Origin: Providencia rettgeri
GTDB taxonomy: Bacteria; Pseudomonadota; Gammaproteobacteria; Enterobacterales; Enterobacteriaceae
Direction: 5' to 3'
DNA length: 64,000 nt
Assembly: GCF_023205015.1 (NCBI RefSeq)
Contig: NZ_CP096258.1
Span: 3,100,001-3,164,000 of the forward strand
In this document: in pieces, positions 25,527-35,114 of the stretch
Numbering within the stretch: position 1 is the stretch's first letter
Layout of the letters: the number at the start of each line of letters is the position of its first letter
Position numbers and translations under genes: made by a program
The notes under the pieces: model-generated
What the model saw: the letters and a program-made list of their open reading frames with translations, nothing else
Told to the model about the DNA's origin: nothing
Databases searched by the model: none

Positions 25527-26048
25527 ATGAGAGATAGTCATCCACAAGCACTTTTTGATGTTCTTGAAGGATCATTGGCAACATCATCGAACACTTTACA
25601 AACTATTCAGCGTAATGCAAAAGCGATTATCAAACTGAATCGGGCTGTAAAAGGGTTACTACCGGCTGAAATTAAACCCATGTGCCGTGTTGCAAACTAC
25701 CGTAATAATATTATGGTCATTGAAGTGGCAAATGCCAGTTGGATGACCCGACTTAATTACGAAAAACTCAATCTTCTTTCTGCATTAAGAACGTCCATTC
25801 TACCATCTTTATCTTCTATCGACATCAGAATCAACCCCGATCTTATGCGAAAATCGAGGCAAAATAGCTCAGTAACTAAGCAAACAGCTTCAACAAGTCA
25901 AAAAATGAACGAACGACAGATAAGCACACAAACGGCGCAAACACTTTTGAAATTAGCAGAAAATAGCCCGAAAGGATTAAAAGAAAGGTTTGAGCGGCTG
26001 GCTGCACTAGCCGGAGAGAGTACTAGTGCAACCAACAGAAAAGGCTAG
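25527..26048 (+). CDS. DUF721 (DciA-like) protein
   Basis: 173 residues starting MRDSHPQALFDVLEG, with GGAG 6 nt upstream (open frame from 25500). The domain LPAEIKPMCRVANYRNNIMVIEVANASWMTRLNYEK is the DUF721/DciA pattern; the last 60 residues are polar and likely disordered. DciA loads the replicative helicase in bacteria without DnaC. Here it is divergent from secM and convergent with lpxC; its function in an enterobacterium is unproven. Confidence 0.82.
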   Translation: MRDSHPQALFDVLEGSLATSSNTLQTIQRNAKAIIKLNRAVKGLLPAEIKPMCRVANYRNNIMVIEVANASWMTRLNYEKLNLLSALRTSILPSLSSIDIRINPDLMRKSRQNSSVTKQTASTSQKMNERQISTQTAQTLLKLAENSPKGLKERFERLAALAGESTSATNRKG

Positions 26049-26085
26049 CTTCGATTCACTTTCGAAGGTAGCTGCATAATTGAGT

Positions 26086-27003
26086 TTATGCAAACACCGT
26101 TGAAGGTGCTTTGAATGCGACAGGCAATTGAGCTTCGTCTTCAAATGTGACGAGGTCCCAAGCAGATTCTTTCGCTAAAACCGCTTGTAACAGCTTGTTA
26201 TTCAATGCATGGCCTGACTTAAACGCTGTGAATGCGCCAATAATGTTGTGCCCACACATAAATAAATCACCAATTGCATCTAACATTTTGTGACGAACGA
26301 ATTCATCTTCAAAACGTAAACCATCTTCGTTAAGAACTTTATAGTCATCAACAACGATGGCGCAGTCGAAACTACCGCCTAAGCATAAGCCTTTTGATTG
26401 CAGATATTCAATATCACGCATAAAGCCAAAAGTACGCGCACGGCTAATTTGATTTACAAATGATTCTGCTGAGAAATCAAGTGAGTAGCGTTGTGTGCTA
26501 CTATCAATTGCTGGGTGTTGGAAATCAATTGTGAAATCAAGGCTAAACCCATTATAAGGTCGCATTTCAGCCCATTTATCACCATCTTCAACACGTACAG
26601 TTTCTTTTATACGTAAAAATTTCTTCGCACTATTTAACTCTTCAATACCGCCATCAAGCAGTAAGAATACAAATGGTGCTGCACTGCCATCCATAATAGG
26701 GATTTCAGGCGCATTGACTTCAATAACAATGTTATCGATACCTAACCCTGCTAAGGCAGCATTCAAATGTTCAACAGTCGAAATACGCACGTTATCTTCA
26801 TTAACTAAGCATGTACATAACATGGTGTCACGAACTGATTTCGCATCTGCCGGAAAATCAACCGGTGGATTAAGGTCAGTACGACGGTAGATGACCCCGG
26901 TATTGGCCGGCGCTGGACGTAATGTAAGCGTAACTTTCTTGCCGGTATGTAAACCAACACCAGTCGCTGTAATAATACGTTTTAGTGTCCGTTGTTTGAT
27001 CAT
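26086..27003 (-). CDS. lpxC: UDP-3-O-acyl-N-acetylglucosamine deacetylase
   Basis: 305 residues, the usual length. First committed step of lipid A synthesis; zinc enzyme. Motifs: STVEHLNAAL (zinc His), EIPIMDGSAAPFVFLL, and HKMLDAIGDL (zinc His and Asp). Last gene of the dcw cluster, as in E. coli. In E. coli its level is set by FtsH proteolysis through the C-terminal tail; here the tail ends FKAPSTVFA. Confidence 0.97.
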   Translation of the reverse strand: MIKQRTLKRIITATGVGLHTGKKVTLTLRPAPANTGVIYRRTDLNPPVDFPADAKSVRDTMLCTCLVNEDNVRISTVEHLNAALAGLGIDNIVIEVNAPEIPIMDGSAAPFVFLLLDGGIEELNSAKKFLRIKETVRVEDGDKWAEMRPYNGFSLDFTIDFQHPAIDSSTQRYSLDFSAESFVNQISRARTFGFMRDIEYLQSKGLCLGGSFDCAIVVDDYKVLNEDGLRFEDEFVRHKMLDAIGDLFMCGHNIIGAFTAFKSGHALNNKLLQAVLAKESAWDLVTFEDEAQLPVAFKAPSTVFA

Positions 27004-27029
27004 CGTATTTTTCTCGCAATGTTATAAGT

Positions 27030-27061
27030 CCTACTGATCATCATACAAGATAATCAGTAGG
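27030..27061 (-). other. hairpin in the lpxC leader
   Basis: A 9-bp stem (CCTACTGAT / ATCAGTAGG) in the ftsZ-lpxC gap, without a T-run, 27 bp before the lpxC start. May stabilise or regulate lpxC mRNA, or act as an inefficient terminator after ftsZ. Confidence 0.45.
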
Positions 27062-27102
27062 AAATTTTAGCACAAAAAGCGGAGAAACCAATATAAATAA
27101 AA

Positions 27103-28260
27103 TTAATCGGCCTGCTTACGCAAGAACGCAGGAATATCAAGATAATCTGGTTCTTTGTTTGTTTGCGTATTTTGGTCGTTAACTGCTTTAGCAGCTGGTT
27201 TCTCTTCTGTTAATGAAGACATGCTATTTTGCATTTGCTGATAGCGTTGCTCCATTGACGCCTGCTGAGACATTTTGTTGCTAACTAAAGTAATTTCTGG
27301 ACGTTTGTCCATACCAATACCTGTAGCAACAACAGTGACACGCAGTTCTTCGTGCATTTCTGGGTCAAGAGATGTACCGATTACCACTGTTGCATTATCA
27401 GATGCGAAGGCACGAATAGTGTTACCTACCGTTTCAAACTCATCTAAACGCAGGTCGAAGCCAGCCGTGATGTTAACTAATACACCACGTGCACCAGACA
27501 GGTCGATATCTTCAAGAAGTGGACTAGAAATAGCCATTTCTGCCGCTTCTTCTGCTCTATCTTCACCTCGAGCAACACCTGACCCCATCATCGCGTAGCC
27601 CATTTCTGACATCACAGTACGTACGTCAGCAAAGTCTACGTTCATTAAACCTGGGCGAGTAATCAGTTCAGCGATACCTTGTACTGCACCTTTTAGTACG
27701 TCATTTGCCGCACCGAAAGCATCCAGTAATGAGATACCACGACCAAGTACTTTTAATAATTTATCATTTGGGATAGTGATCAATGAGTCAACATGTTTTG
27801 ACAACTCAGTGATACCTGCTTCTGCGAATGCCATGCGCTTTTTACCTTCGAAATTGAAAGGCTTAGTCACAACAGCAACTGTCAGAATACCCAATTCTTT
27901 GGCAACCTCGGCAACGACCGGCGCTGCACCAGTCCCTGTACCGCCGCCCATACCTGCTGCGATAAAGACCATATCCGCGCCATCTAAAGCATTACGCAGC
28001 GCCTCACGGTCTTCTTCAGCGGCATTACGGCCAACTTCAGGGTTTGCACCTGCACCCAGACCTTTGGTTATACCTGTACCGATCTGGATAGTTTGTCCAA
28101 CTGCGGTTTTACGCAGCGCTTGTGCATCTGTATTGACAGCGAAGAATTCGACGCCTTCAATACGTTCACGCACCATGTGTTCAACGGCATTTCCGCCGCC
28201 GCCGCCAACGCCGATGACTTTAATCACCGCATCGTTGGTTAGCTCCATTGGTTCAAACAT
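27103..28260 (-). CDS. ftsZ: cell division GTPase FtsZ
   Basis: 385 residues (E. coli 383). Tubulin signature GGGTGTGAAP, GVGGGGGNAVEHM near the start, and a variable linker leading to the C-terminal peptide DYLDIPAFLRKQAD that binds FtsA, ZipA and ZapD. Forms the Z-ring. 60 bp after ftsA. Confidence 0.98.
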   Translation of the reverse strand: MFEPMELTNDAVIKVIGVGGGGGNAVEHMVRERIEGVEFFAVNTDAQALRKTAVGQTIQIGTGITKGLGAGANPEVGRNAAEEDREALRNALDGADMVFIAAGMGGGTGTGAAPVVAEVAKELGILTVAVVTKPFNFEGKKRMAFAEAGITELSKHVDSLITIPNDKLLKVLGRGISLLDAFGAANDVLKGAVQGIAELITRPGLMNVDFADVRTVMSEMGYAMMGSGVARGEDRAEEAAEMAISSPLLEDIDLSGARGVLVNITAGFDLRLDEFETVGNTIRAFASDNATVVIGTSLDPEMHEELRVTVVATGIGMDKRPEITLVSNKMSQQASMEQRYQQMQNSMSSLTEEKPAAKAVNDQNTQTNKEPDYLDIPAFLRKQAD

Positions 28261-28320
28261 AATGTCTCTCCGTTTTGTGCTTACTACTTTCGAAGCTAAT
28301 AATATGCTTCTTTATCAAAA

Positions 28321-29577
28321 TTAAAATTCTTTTCTCAGCCAACTGGTTATTTTACTAAACCACCCGCTAACTGATGCACGTTTTTCTACTTCGGTATCAT
28401 CGCCTAAGTGGCTTTCTTTACCGTAATGCAGAAGCCCTACTGCTGTTGAGTAATATGGCTCCTGCGCATAATCCGTTAACCCTGTAATGTTGAGCGGTGT
28501 ACCAATTCGCACTTGCGTATGGAACACTTTTTGCGCACATTCGACTAGACCATCAATTTGTGCGGCTCCACCCGTCAACACGATCCCAGCTGCCAAATGG
28601 TGTTTGACACCTTGTTGACGCAACTGTTCCTGTAAATTTAAAATTTCTTCATTTACTAAGTTTAACAGCTCAGTATACCGTGGCTCGATAACTTCTGCTA
28701 AGGTTTGACGCTGTAAACTTCGTGGTGGTCGCCCACCAACACTTGGCACTTCGACAGTTTCATCTTTACTAACAATAGAACCGACCGCACAGCCATGACG
28801 GACTTTAATGGCTTCGGCATCACTTGGCGGTGTTCCAAACGCATACGCGATGTCACTTGTTACCACATTGCCTGCATATGGGATCACTTTCGTATGGCGC
28901 AAAGCGCCACCAGTATAAACCGCCATATCCATTGTACCGCCACCGATATCGACGACACATACACCTAATTCACGCTCATCTTCCGTTAAAACGCTATAAC
29001 TTGCAGCGAGACCGGCAAAAATAAGCTGATCAACTTTTAACCCACAACGTTCAACGGCTTTGACGATATTCTTCGCCATATCGTTATGGCAGGTGATCAA
29101 ATGAACTTTAGCTTGCATACGTACACCCGATAAACCAACTGGGTTTTTGATCCCTTCTTGGTAATCTATTGCAAATTCTTGCGGGATCACGTGCAAAATT
29201 CTGTGTTCATCACGAACACGCACCGATTTTGCTGTATGCACAACACTGTCAACATCTTCTTGCGTCACTTCTTCTTCTGAAACTGGCACCATACCAATTT
29301 CATTTTGGCAACTGACGTGTTTACCCGATAGTGCAAGGTAAACCGATGAAATTTGGCAGTCGGCCATCAGTTCTGCTTGGTCAATGGCTCTTTGTACACA
29401 TTTTACCACTGATTCAAGATCGTTTACGCCACCTTTGTCCATTCCACGAGATGGACAACTTCCCACCCCAATAATATTAACCATACCATCGGGCAGAATT
29501 TCGCCAACAAGGGCTGATACCTTGGAAGTTCCAATTTCAAGGCCTACCACTAATTTTCTGTCCGTTGCTTTAATCAT
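28321..29577 (-). CDS. ftsA: cell division protein FtsA
   Basis: 418 residues. Actin-like ATPase that tethers FtsZ to the membrane: VGLEIGTSKVSALVGE at the N-terminus, VVDIGGGTMDMAVY phosphate loop, and a C-terminal amphipathic helix (GWFSKITSWLRKEF). Between ftsQ and ftsZ, as in E. coli. Confidence 0.97.
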   Translation of the reverse strand: MIKATDRKLVVGLEIGTSKVSALVGEILPDGMVNIIGVGSCPSRGMDKGGVNDLESVVKCVQRAIDQAELMADCQISSVYLALSGKHVSCQNEIGMVPVSEEEVTQEDVDSVVHTAKSVRVRDEHRILHVIPQEFAIDYQEGIKNPVGLSGVRMQAKVHLITCHNDMAKNIVKAVERCGLKVDQLIFAGLAASYSVLTEDERELGVCVVDIGGGTMDMAVYTGGALRHTKVIPYAGNVVTSDIAYAFGTPPSDAEAIKVRHGCAVGSIVSKDETVEVPSVGGRPPRSLQRQTLAEVIEPRYTELLNLVNEEILNLQEQLRQQGVKHHLAAGIVLTGGAAQIDGLVECAQKVFHTQVRIGTPLNITGLTDYAQEPYYSTAVGLLHYGKESHLGDDTEVEKRASVSGWFSKITSWLRKEF

Positions 29578-29612
29578 TTTTTCTGCCTAATTTTTGTTAT
29601 TAGTCATCGTTT

Positions 29613-30416
29613 TTATTGTAACTCCGGTGGAGCATCAACCAATAGTGGTGCCCAGCCCACCGCAGCACCATTGGAATAACGTAAGTCAACATAGTCAACG
29701 CGTTTATCCGTTGTTTGCTGCAAAAGCGGATACAGTTCAAGGAACCTATTTAACCGCTCTGACACATCTTTCTTACCTAATTCAATTCTAACATCGTTGT
29801 CTAAAATAATTTGCCATGCGTGTCTGGCTGTCATCGATAGTGATTTTAGCTTTAGGTTATGTGCCGCTAATGTGTTCTTAAAGACAGAATATTCTTTGAG
29901 AACCTCTTTCTGGCTACCTTGTGGGCCATAAAGCAACACATAATCCCCTTTACCATTTTCGCTAACCGGCAAATTAAATACTCGGCCTTGCTCATCCACC
30001 ATGTTTTGATCATTCCACCTAGCGAATGGGCGGTATTCAACAATATGAATTTTCAATTCATCTGGCCATTGTTTACGCACTGTCACTTGACGTACCCATG
30101 GCAACATACTTATTTGGTTCTGGATAGCGTTGACATCGACGGTCATAAACGTCCCTGGCTGCCCTAACGCTAAAATAGCCTTTCTGACATCATCATTTTT
30201 GGTGTAATGACGCTCACCCGTTAACACCAATTTAGACATCGGCAGCCTGTCAGCATCTTTCATCCAAGTCATCACCATCCAACCGCTCCAGATGATAGTG
30301 CCGACAACAAATAGAAAGAAAAATAACCCACCTAAAAACGCACCATTACTGGGTCCTGAACGCGGATCCTCGTCGTTCTTCTGATTATGCCTAACGTTTA
30401 ATGCTGCTTGTGACAT
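29613..30416 (-). CDS. ftsQ: cell division protein FtsQ
   Basis: 267 residues: cytoplasmic N-terminus, one membrane helix (about 27-50, FLGGLFFFLFVVGTIIW), POTRA domain (VLTGERHYTKNDDVRKAI) and beta domain. Forms the FtsQLB complex in the divisome. Begins 1 bp after ddlB. Confidence 0.95.
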   Translation of the reverse strand: MSQAALNVRHNQKNDEDPRSGPSNGAFLGGLFFFLFVVGTIIWSGWMVMTWMKDADRLPMSKLVLTGERHYTKNDDVRKAILALGQPGTFMTVDVNAIQNQISMLPWVRQVTVRKQWPDELKIHIVEYRPFARWNDQNMVDEQGRVFNLPVSENGKGDYVLLYGPQGSQKEVLKEYSVFKNTLAAHNLKLKSLSMTARHAWQIILDNDVRIELGKKDVSERLNRFLELYPLLQQTTDKRVDYVDLRYSNGAAVGWAPLLVDAPPELQ

Positions 30417-30417
30417 A

Positions 30418-31338
30418 TCAACGAGCCAATTTCAAAATTTGCACAACTAACTGTGAAAAACTCATACCTGCTTGACGAGCGGCCATCGGTACTAAGCTAT
30501 GGCTTGTCATACCTGGCGATGTATTAACTTCCAGCAGATAAAATTGACCATCGTTATCTTGCATTACATCAACTCGCCCCCAACCTTCGCAGCCAACGGC
30601 TTGGTATGCTTTCAGCGCTAAGTCTGCGAGTTTAGATTCGAGCTGTTCACCTAAACCACTAGGGCAAAAATATTGAGTTTCATCAGATAAATATTTCGCT
30701 TCGTAATCATAAAAAATGCCAGGTGGTTGGATACGAACTGACGGCAGCGTGTTATCTCCCAACACTGCAACCGTAAACTCCGGGCCACTCAACCATTTTT
30801 CAATTAACAATGTTTCATCAAATTGAAAGGCGAGTTCCAATGCAGCGGTCAGTGTCTCTAAGCTATCAACTTTACTCATGCCAACACTGGAGCCTTCTAA
30901 ACTCGGCTTCACAATGAGCGGTAACCCTAGCAATTGAACTTTAGCAACAATTTGCTCACAAGAAGCCTGCTTATACTGCTGCTTTGTTAAGGAAACATAT
31001 GGCGATACACTTAACCCTGCACCTTGCCATAATTGTTTTGTTCTCAACTTATCCATGCTCAGCGCTGAAGCCATGACACCACTGCCGGTATAAGGCAGAT
31101 TTAATGTTTCTAGCAGCCCTTGCAATGTCCCGTCTTCACCACCGCGGCCATGTAACGCAATAAAAACTTTGTTGAAACCTGCATCTTTCAATGTTTCTAC
31201 AGGGAAGTCTTGGGGGTCAATAGGATGAGCATCAATGCCTGCTTGACGTAACCCCGCCAGCACGGCATTTCCTGACTGAAGTGAAACCTCACGTTCAGCG
31301 GATGAGCCCCCTAATAGAACCGCAACTTTCTCTGTCAT
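30418..31338 (-). CDS. ddlB: D-alanine--D-alanine ligase B
   Basis: 306 residues (E. coli 306). ATP-grasp enzyme making D-Ala-D-Ala. LLGGSSAEREVSLQSG, LHGRGGEDG, LEGSSVGMSKV and LEVNTSPGMTSHSLVP are the family motifs. 2 bp after murC. Confidence 0.97.
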   Translation of the reverse strand: MTEKVAVLLGGSSAEREVSLQSGNAVLAGLRQAGIDAHPIDPQDFPVETLKDAGFNKVFIALHGRGGEDGTLQGLLETLNLPYTGSGVMASALSMDKLRTKQLWQGAGLSVSPYVSLTKQQYKQASCEQIVAKVQLLGLPLIVKPSLEGSSVGMSKVDSLETLTAALELAFQFDETLLIEKWLSGPEFTVAVLGDNTLPSVRIQPPGIFYDYEAKYLSDETQYFCPSGLGEQLESKLADLALKAYQAVGCEGWGRVDVMQDNDGQFYLLEVNTSPGMTSHSLVPMAARQAGMSFSQLVVQILKLAR

Positions 31339-31340
31339 TT

Positions 31341-32804
31341 TTATTCCTCAACCATCGGTGGCTGTAATTTTGCTTCAGCCAGACTTTTCGCTATTTTACC
31401 AATATTTCCTGCGCCTTGAACTAAAATTAAATCATTTTCATCAAGAGTTTGAGCTAAAATATGTGGAATTTGTTCAGTATCTGCGACATAAATAGGATCA
31501 ATCTGACCGCGACCACGAATTGTTCTGCATAATGAGCGGCTATCTGCACCCGGTACATGCTTTTCGCCCGCTGAATATACATCTAACATTAGCAGCACAT
31601 CTACTTGCCCTAAAACATTAACAAAATCATCGTATAAGTCACGAGTACGAGTATAACGATGCGGTTGAAACACCATAACAATGCGTTTATCTGGCCAACC
31701 TGCTCTCGCAGCTTTAATCGTTGCGTCAACTTCCGTTGGGTGGTGACCATAGTCATCGACTAGCATCACTTCCCCCTCTTTACCATTCACATTACGCAGA
31801 GGGAAATTTCCTAGGAAATCAAAGCGACGCCCCGTACCTTGAAATTCAACTAGTGCAGATAAAATATGAAGGTCATCAATACCTTCTTCAGTTGCAACAG
31901 CAACGGCTGCCGTCGCATTGAGGGCATTGTGACGCCCCGGTGCATTTAGCACTACTGTCAGTTCTGGCATATTTTCACGAGCAATGGTGAAAAAGCCTTG
32001 ATTCCCTTTTTGCTCATATTGGGTGATACGCACATCAGCGTCTTCACTAAAACCATACGTGGTTATATAACGACCAATTTTGGGTAGTAACGAGCGGATC
32101 ACGGGGTCATCAATACACATCACTGCACGCCCGTAAAATGGCAGATTGTGCAAGAAATTAATGAACGTATTCGTTAAATTATCGAAATCGCCTTGGTAAG
32201 TGTCCATATGGTCGGCTTCGATATTGGTCACAACGGCAACTAACGGTTGTAAATGTAAGAACGAAGCATCGCTTTCATCAGCTTCCGCAATCAAGTAGCG
32301 GCTACTACCTAAACGGGCGTGTGTGCCTGCTGATTTAACTAACCCGCCATTGACGAATGTAGGGTCTAAACCGGCTTGTGCGTAAATACCGGAAATCATC
32401 GCAGTTGTAGTCGTTTTCCCGTGGGTACCTGCAACTGCGATGCCGTGACGGTAGCGCATTAACTCAGCTAACATTTCTGCACGGCGAATAACTGGAATAC
32501 GCAATTCGTTGGCCGCTTGAATTTCAGGGTTCTCGCTTGAAATCGCTGTTGATACGACGACAACACTCGCATTTTCAACGTTCTCTGGGCGGTGATTAAA
32601 ATAAATCGTAGCGCCTAATGCGGTTAGTTGTTGCGTCACTGCATTGGGTGCTAAATCTGAACCACTAATTTCATAGCCTTCATTTGCCAACACTTCAGCG
32701 ATACCACCCATGCCAGCACCACCGATGCCGACAAAATGGATGTGCCTGACTCTTCTCATTTCTGGCACTGATGTTCTTAATTTCGCTAATTGTTGTGTAT
32801 TCAC
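31341..32804 (-). CDS. murC: UDP-N-acetylmuramate--L-alanine ligase
   Basis: 487 residues. Adds the first amino acid to UDP-MurNAc. GIGGAGMGGIAEVL (UDP site), AGTHGKTTTTAM (P-loop) and DDYGHHPTEVDAT are seen. Between murG and ddlB. Confidence 0.97.
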   Translation of the reverse strand: MNTQQLAKLRTSVPEMRRVRHIHFVGIGGAGMGGIAEVLANEGYEISGSDLAPNAVTQQLTALGATIYFNHRPENVENASVVVVSTAISSENPEIQAANELRIPVIRRAEMLAELMRYRHGIAVAGTHGKTTTTAMISGIYAQAGLDPTFVNGGLVKSAGTHARLGSSRYLIAEADESDASFLHLQPLVAVVTNIEADHMDTYQGDFDNLTNTFINFLHNLPFYGRAVMCIDDPVIRSLLPKIGRYITTYGFSEDADVRITQYEQKGNQGFFTIARENMPELTVVLNAPGRHNALNATAAVAVATEEGIDDLHILSALVEFQGTGRRFDFLGNFPLRNVNGKEGEVMLVDDYGHHPTEVDATIKAARAGWPDKRIVMVFQPHRYTRTRDLYDDFVNVLGQVDVLLMLDVYSAGEKHVPGADSRSLCRTIRGRGQIDPIYVADTEQIPHILAQTLDENDLILVQGAGNIGKIAKSLAEAKLQPPMVEE

Positions 32805-32850
32805 TATATTTCTTCGCTTCTAATTAATTCGGTATCAATTATGGCTAATA

Positions 32851-33924
32851 TTATTTAGCCACTTCGCAAATCACGGCAGCAACTCGCTCTGTTGCATCAG
32901 TAATTGCACAGCTATGCGCTTTTTCAGCCATTGAAAGTAATTCGTTTCTATCCCATTGCGCTAATAAGCTCGCCACAGCATCTGCGGTAAATTGTGACTG
33001 TTCTAAAATTTTAGCCGCTCCCGCTTTTTCTAGCGGTAATGCATTCCAATACTGCTGACGGTCTTTATGTTGAAAAGGAACAAAAATAGCCGGTAAACCT
33101 GCGGCTGCAATTTCACTGACTGTTAGTGCACCAGACCGACAGACGACAATATCTGCCCATGCGTAAGCTTGCGCCATATCATCAATAAATTCAGTAACTT
33201 TATACTCGGAATTGCCTGAAACTTGCATATACTCATTATACAATGCTTCTGTAGATTCCTTACTGCCTTTTCCCGCTTGATGCCAGATATTTAACTGTTT
33301 GCCTACTTTTTCAGCAACTAGAGGCATCACTTGATTCAAAATCCGTGCTCCTTGGCTACCACCAACAACTAAAACACGTACAGCGCCTTCTCGGCCTGCT
33401 AGGCGCACTTGGGGTGCTGGTAGTGCTAAAACATCCTCACGTACCGGGTTCCCAACAACGGGTGCATTAGGAAATGCGCCTGGAAAGGCTTGTAATACTC
33501 TTTTTGCAATTCGAGATAGCCATTTATTCGTTAACCCTGCGATACCATTTTGTTCATGAAGCACAACGGGTACACCGCATTGCCATGCCGCAATACCACC
33601 GGGACCTGAAACATAGCCCCCCATGCCTAATACCGCATCGGGTTGATAACGTTTGATAATCGTTCTTGCTTGGCGGATAGCTTTATAAATACGCCATGGA
33701 GCCCCCAGTTGTGCAGCAATACCTTTACCCCTGAGCCCTGAAATTTGAATAAATTCAATATCAATACCATGCTTAGGGACTAATGTGGCTTCCATTCTGT
33801 CAGCCGTACCTAACCAACGGATTTCCCACCCTTGAGCCTGCAAATAATGAGCCACAGCTAACCCCGGAAAAACATGCCCTCCGGTACCACCTGCCATGAC
33901 GAGTAATTTCTTTGCCTGACTCAT
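32851..33924 (-). CDS. murG: lipid II synthase, UDP-GlcNAc transferase MurG
   Basis: 357 residues. Peripheral membrane GT28 glycosyltransferase converting lipid I to lipid II. AGGTGGHVFPGLAVA at the start, GGYVSGPGG, and GGSQGARILNQVMP. Its ATG overlaps the ftsW stop by 4 bp. Confidence 0.97.
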   Translation of the reverse strand: MSQAKKLLVMAGGTGGHVFPGLAVAHYLQAQGWEIRWLGTADRMEATLVPKHGIDIEFIQISGLRGKGIAAQLGAPWRIYKAIRQARTIIKRYQPDAVLGMGGYVSGPGGIAAWQCGVPVVLHEQNGIAGLTNKWLSRIAKRVLQAFPGAFPNAPVVGNPVREDVLALPAPQVRLAGREGAVRVLVVGGSQGARILNQVMPLVAEKVGKQLNIWHQAGKGSKESTEALYNEYMQVSGNSEYKVTEFIDDMAQAYAWADIVVCRSGALTVSEIAAAGLPAIFVPFQHKDRQQYWNALPLEKAGAAKILEQSQFTADAVASLLAQWDRNELLSMAEKAHSCAITDATERVAAVICEVAK

Positions 33925-35114
33925 TTAGTGCTCCTTACAAACGCCTGCGCTTTTTCAAGGCGTGTTTCAAAATCAATTCTCAGTAATATCGCAATGGCGG
34001 CAGCCATCACCAGTAAACTTGAACCACCATAACTAATGAGTGGCAATGTTAACCCTTTTGTCGGCAACATACCTGATGCGGCTCCGACGTTAACCAAGGC
34101 TTGGAAGGTAAACCAAATACCAATTGAACAAGCCAAATAACCACCAAATAATTGCTTTGACATCAATGCCCTACGACCAATCATCATTGCCCTAAATGCC
34201 AACATGAAGACCATCAATAAAACCAATACCACGCCAAAGTACCCGAGTTCCTCAGCTAAGACAGAGAAAATAAAGTCAGTGTGTGCTTCTGGCAAGTATT
34301 CTAATTTTTGTACTGAGTTACCAAGGCCTTGCCCAAACATTTCACCACGACCAAAGGCCATTAAAGATTGGGTTAGCTGATAACCACTGCCAAAAGGATC
34401 ATCCCACGGGTTCAAAAATGACGTCACTCGACGTAAGCGGTACGGCTCGAACCAAATCAAAGCCAATACCCCCACTGCACAAGCGGCAATACCAATAATA
34501 AATGGCGCTAACCTTGCTCCCGCTAAAAACAACAGACCGAGAGTGGTTACCACGAGTACGATAACAGTCCCTAAGTCAGGTTGTAGTAAAAGCAATGATG
34601 CCATAACAATCAAAATACACATCGGCTTGATAAAACCAAGAAAACGGGTTTTGACTTCATCAGACTTGCGCACTAAATAACTGGACACGTAACAAAATAA
34701 CGTAAATTTCGAAATTTCTGCCGGTTGAATTTTTACCAAACCGACGTCTATCCAGCGTGATGCTCCGTTAACTGAACTACCTGCGACCAGTACCACAACG
34801 AGCATGCCAAGTGAAACCATCAACAAGACGAAATTATACTTTTCCCAAACAGCCATCGGAATACGCATGACAACTAGGGCTAAAATAAACGCGATAACGA
34901 TATACACCACATCGCGCTTAGCGAAATAAAAAGGATCTTCCGTTAAGCGCTGGCCAACAGGCATAGAAGCGGATGTGACCATGATAAAACCCACTGCGGC
35001 TAAACCGAATGCCAACCACACTAATGTACGGTCGTAAAGCGTTGAGCCTGAAATCACGCCATTTTTTTCACCAATGACCCAATTTTTTAAACGCATCGCA
35101 CCCGGTATCGTCAT
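33921..35114 (-). CDS. ftsW: SEDS peptidoglycan glycosyltransferase FtsW
   Basis: 397 residues with about ten membrane helices. SEDS family; polymerises septal glycan with FtsI. GNSVQKLEYLPEAHTDFIFSVLAEELG and GLTLPLISYGGSSL (in parts) are characteristic. Overlaps murD by one base and murG by four. Confidence 0.97.
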   Translation of the reverse strand: MTIPGAMRLKNWVIGEKNGVISGSTLYDRTLVWLAFGLAAVGFIMVTSASMPVGQRLTEDPFYFAKRDVVYIVIAFILALVVMRIPMAVWEKYNFVLLMVSLGMLVVVLVAGSSVNGASRWIDVGLVKIQPAEISKFTLFCYVSSYLVRKSDEVKTRFLGFIKPMCILIVMASLLLLQPDLGTVIVLVVTTLGLLFLAGARLAPFIIGIAACAVGVLALIWFEPYRLRRVTSFLNPWDDPFGSGYQLTQSLMAFGRGEMFGQGLGNSVQKLEYLPEAHTDFIFSVLAEELGYFGVVLVLLMVFMLAFRAMMIGRRALMSKQLFGGYLACSIGIWFTFQALVNVGAASGMLPTKGLTLPLISYGGSSLLVMAAAIAILLRIDFETRLEKAQAFVRSTK

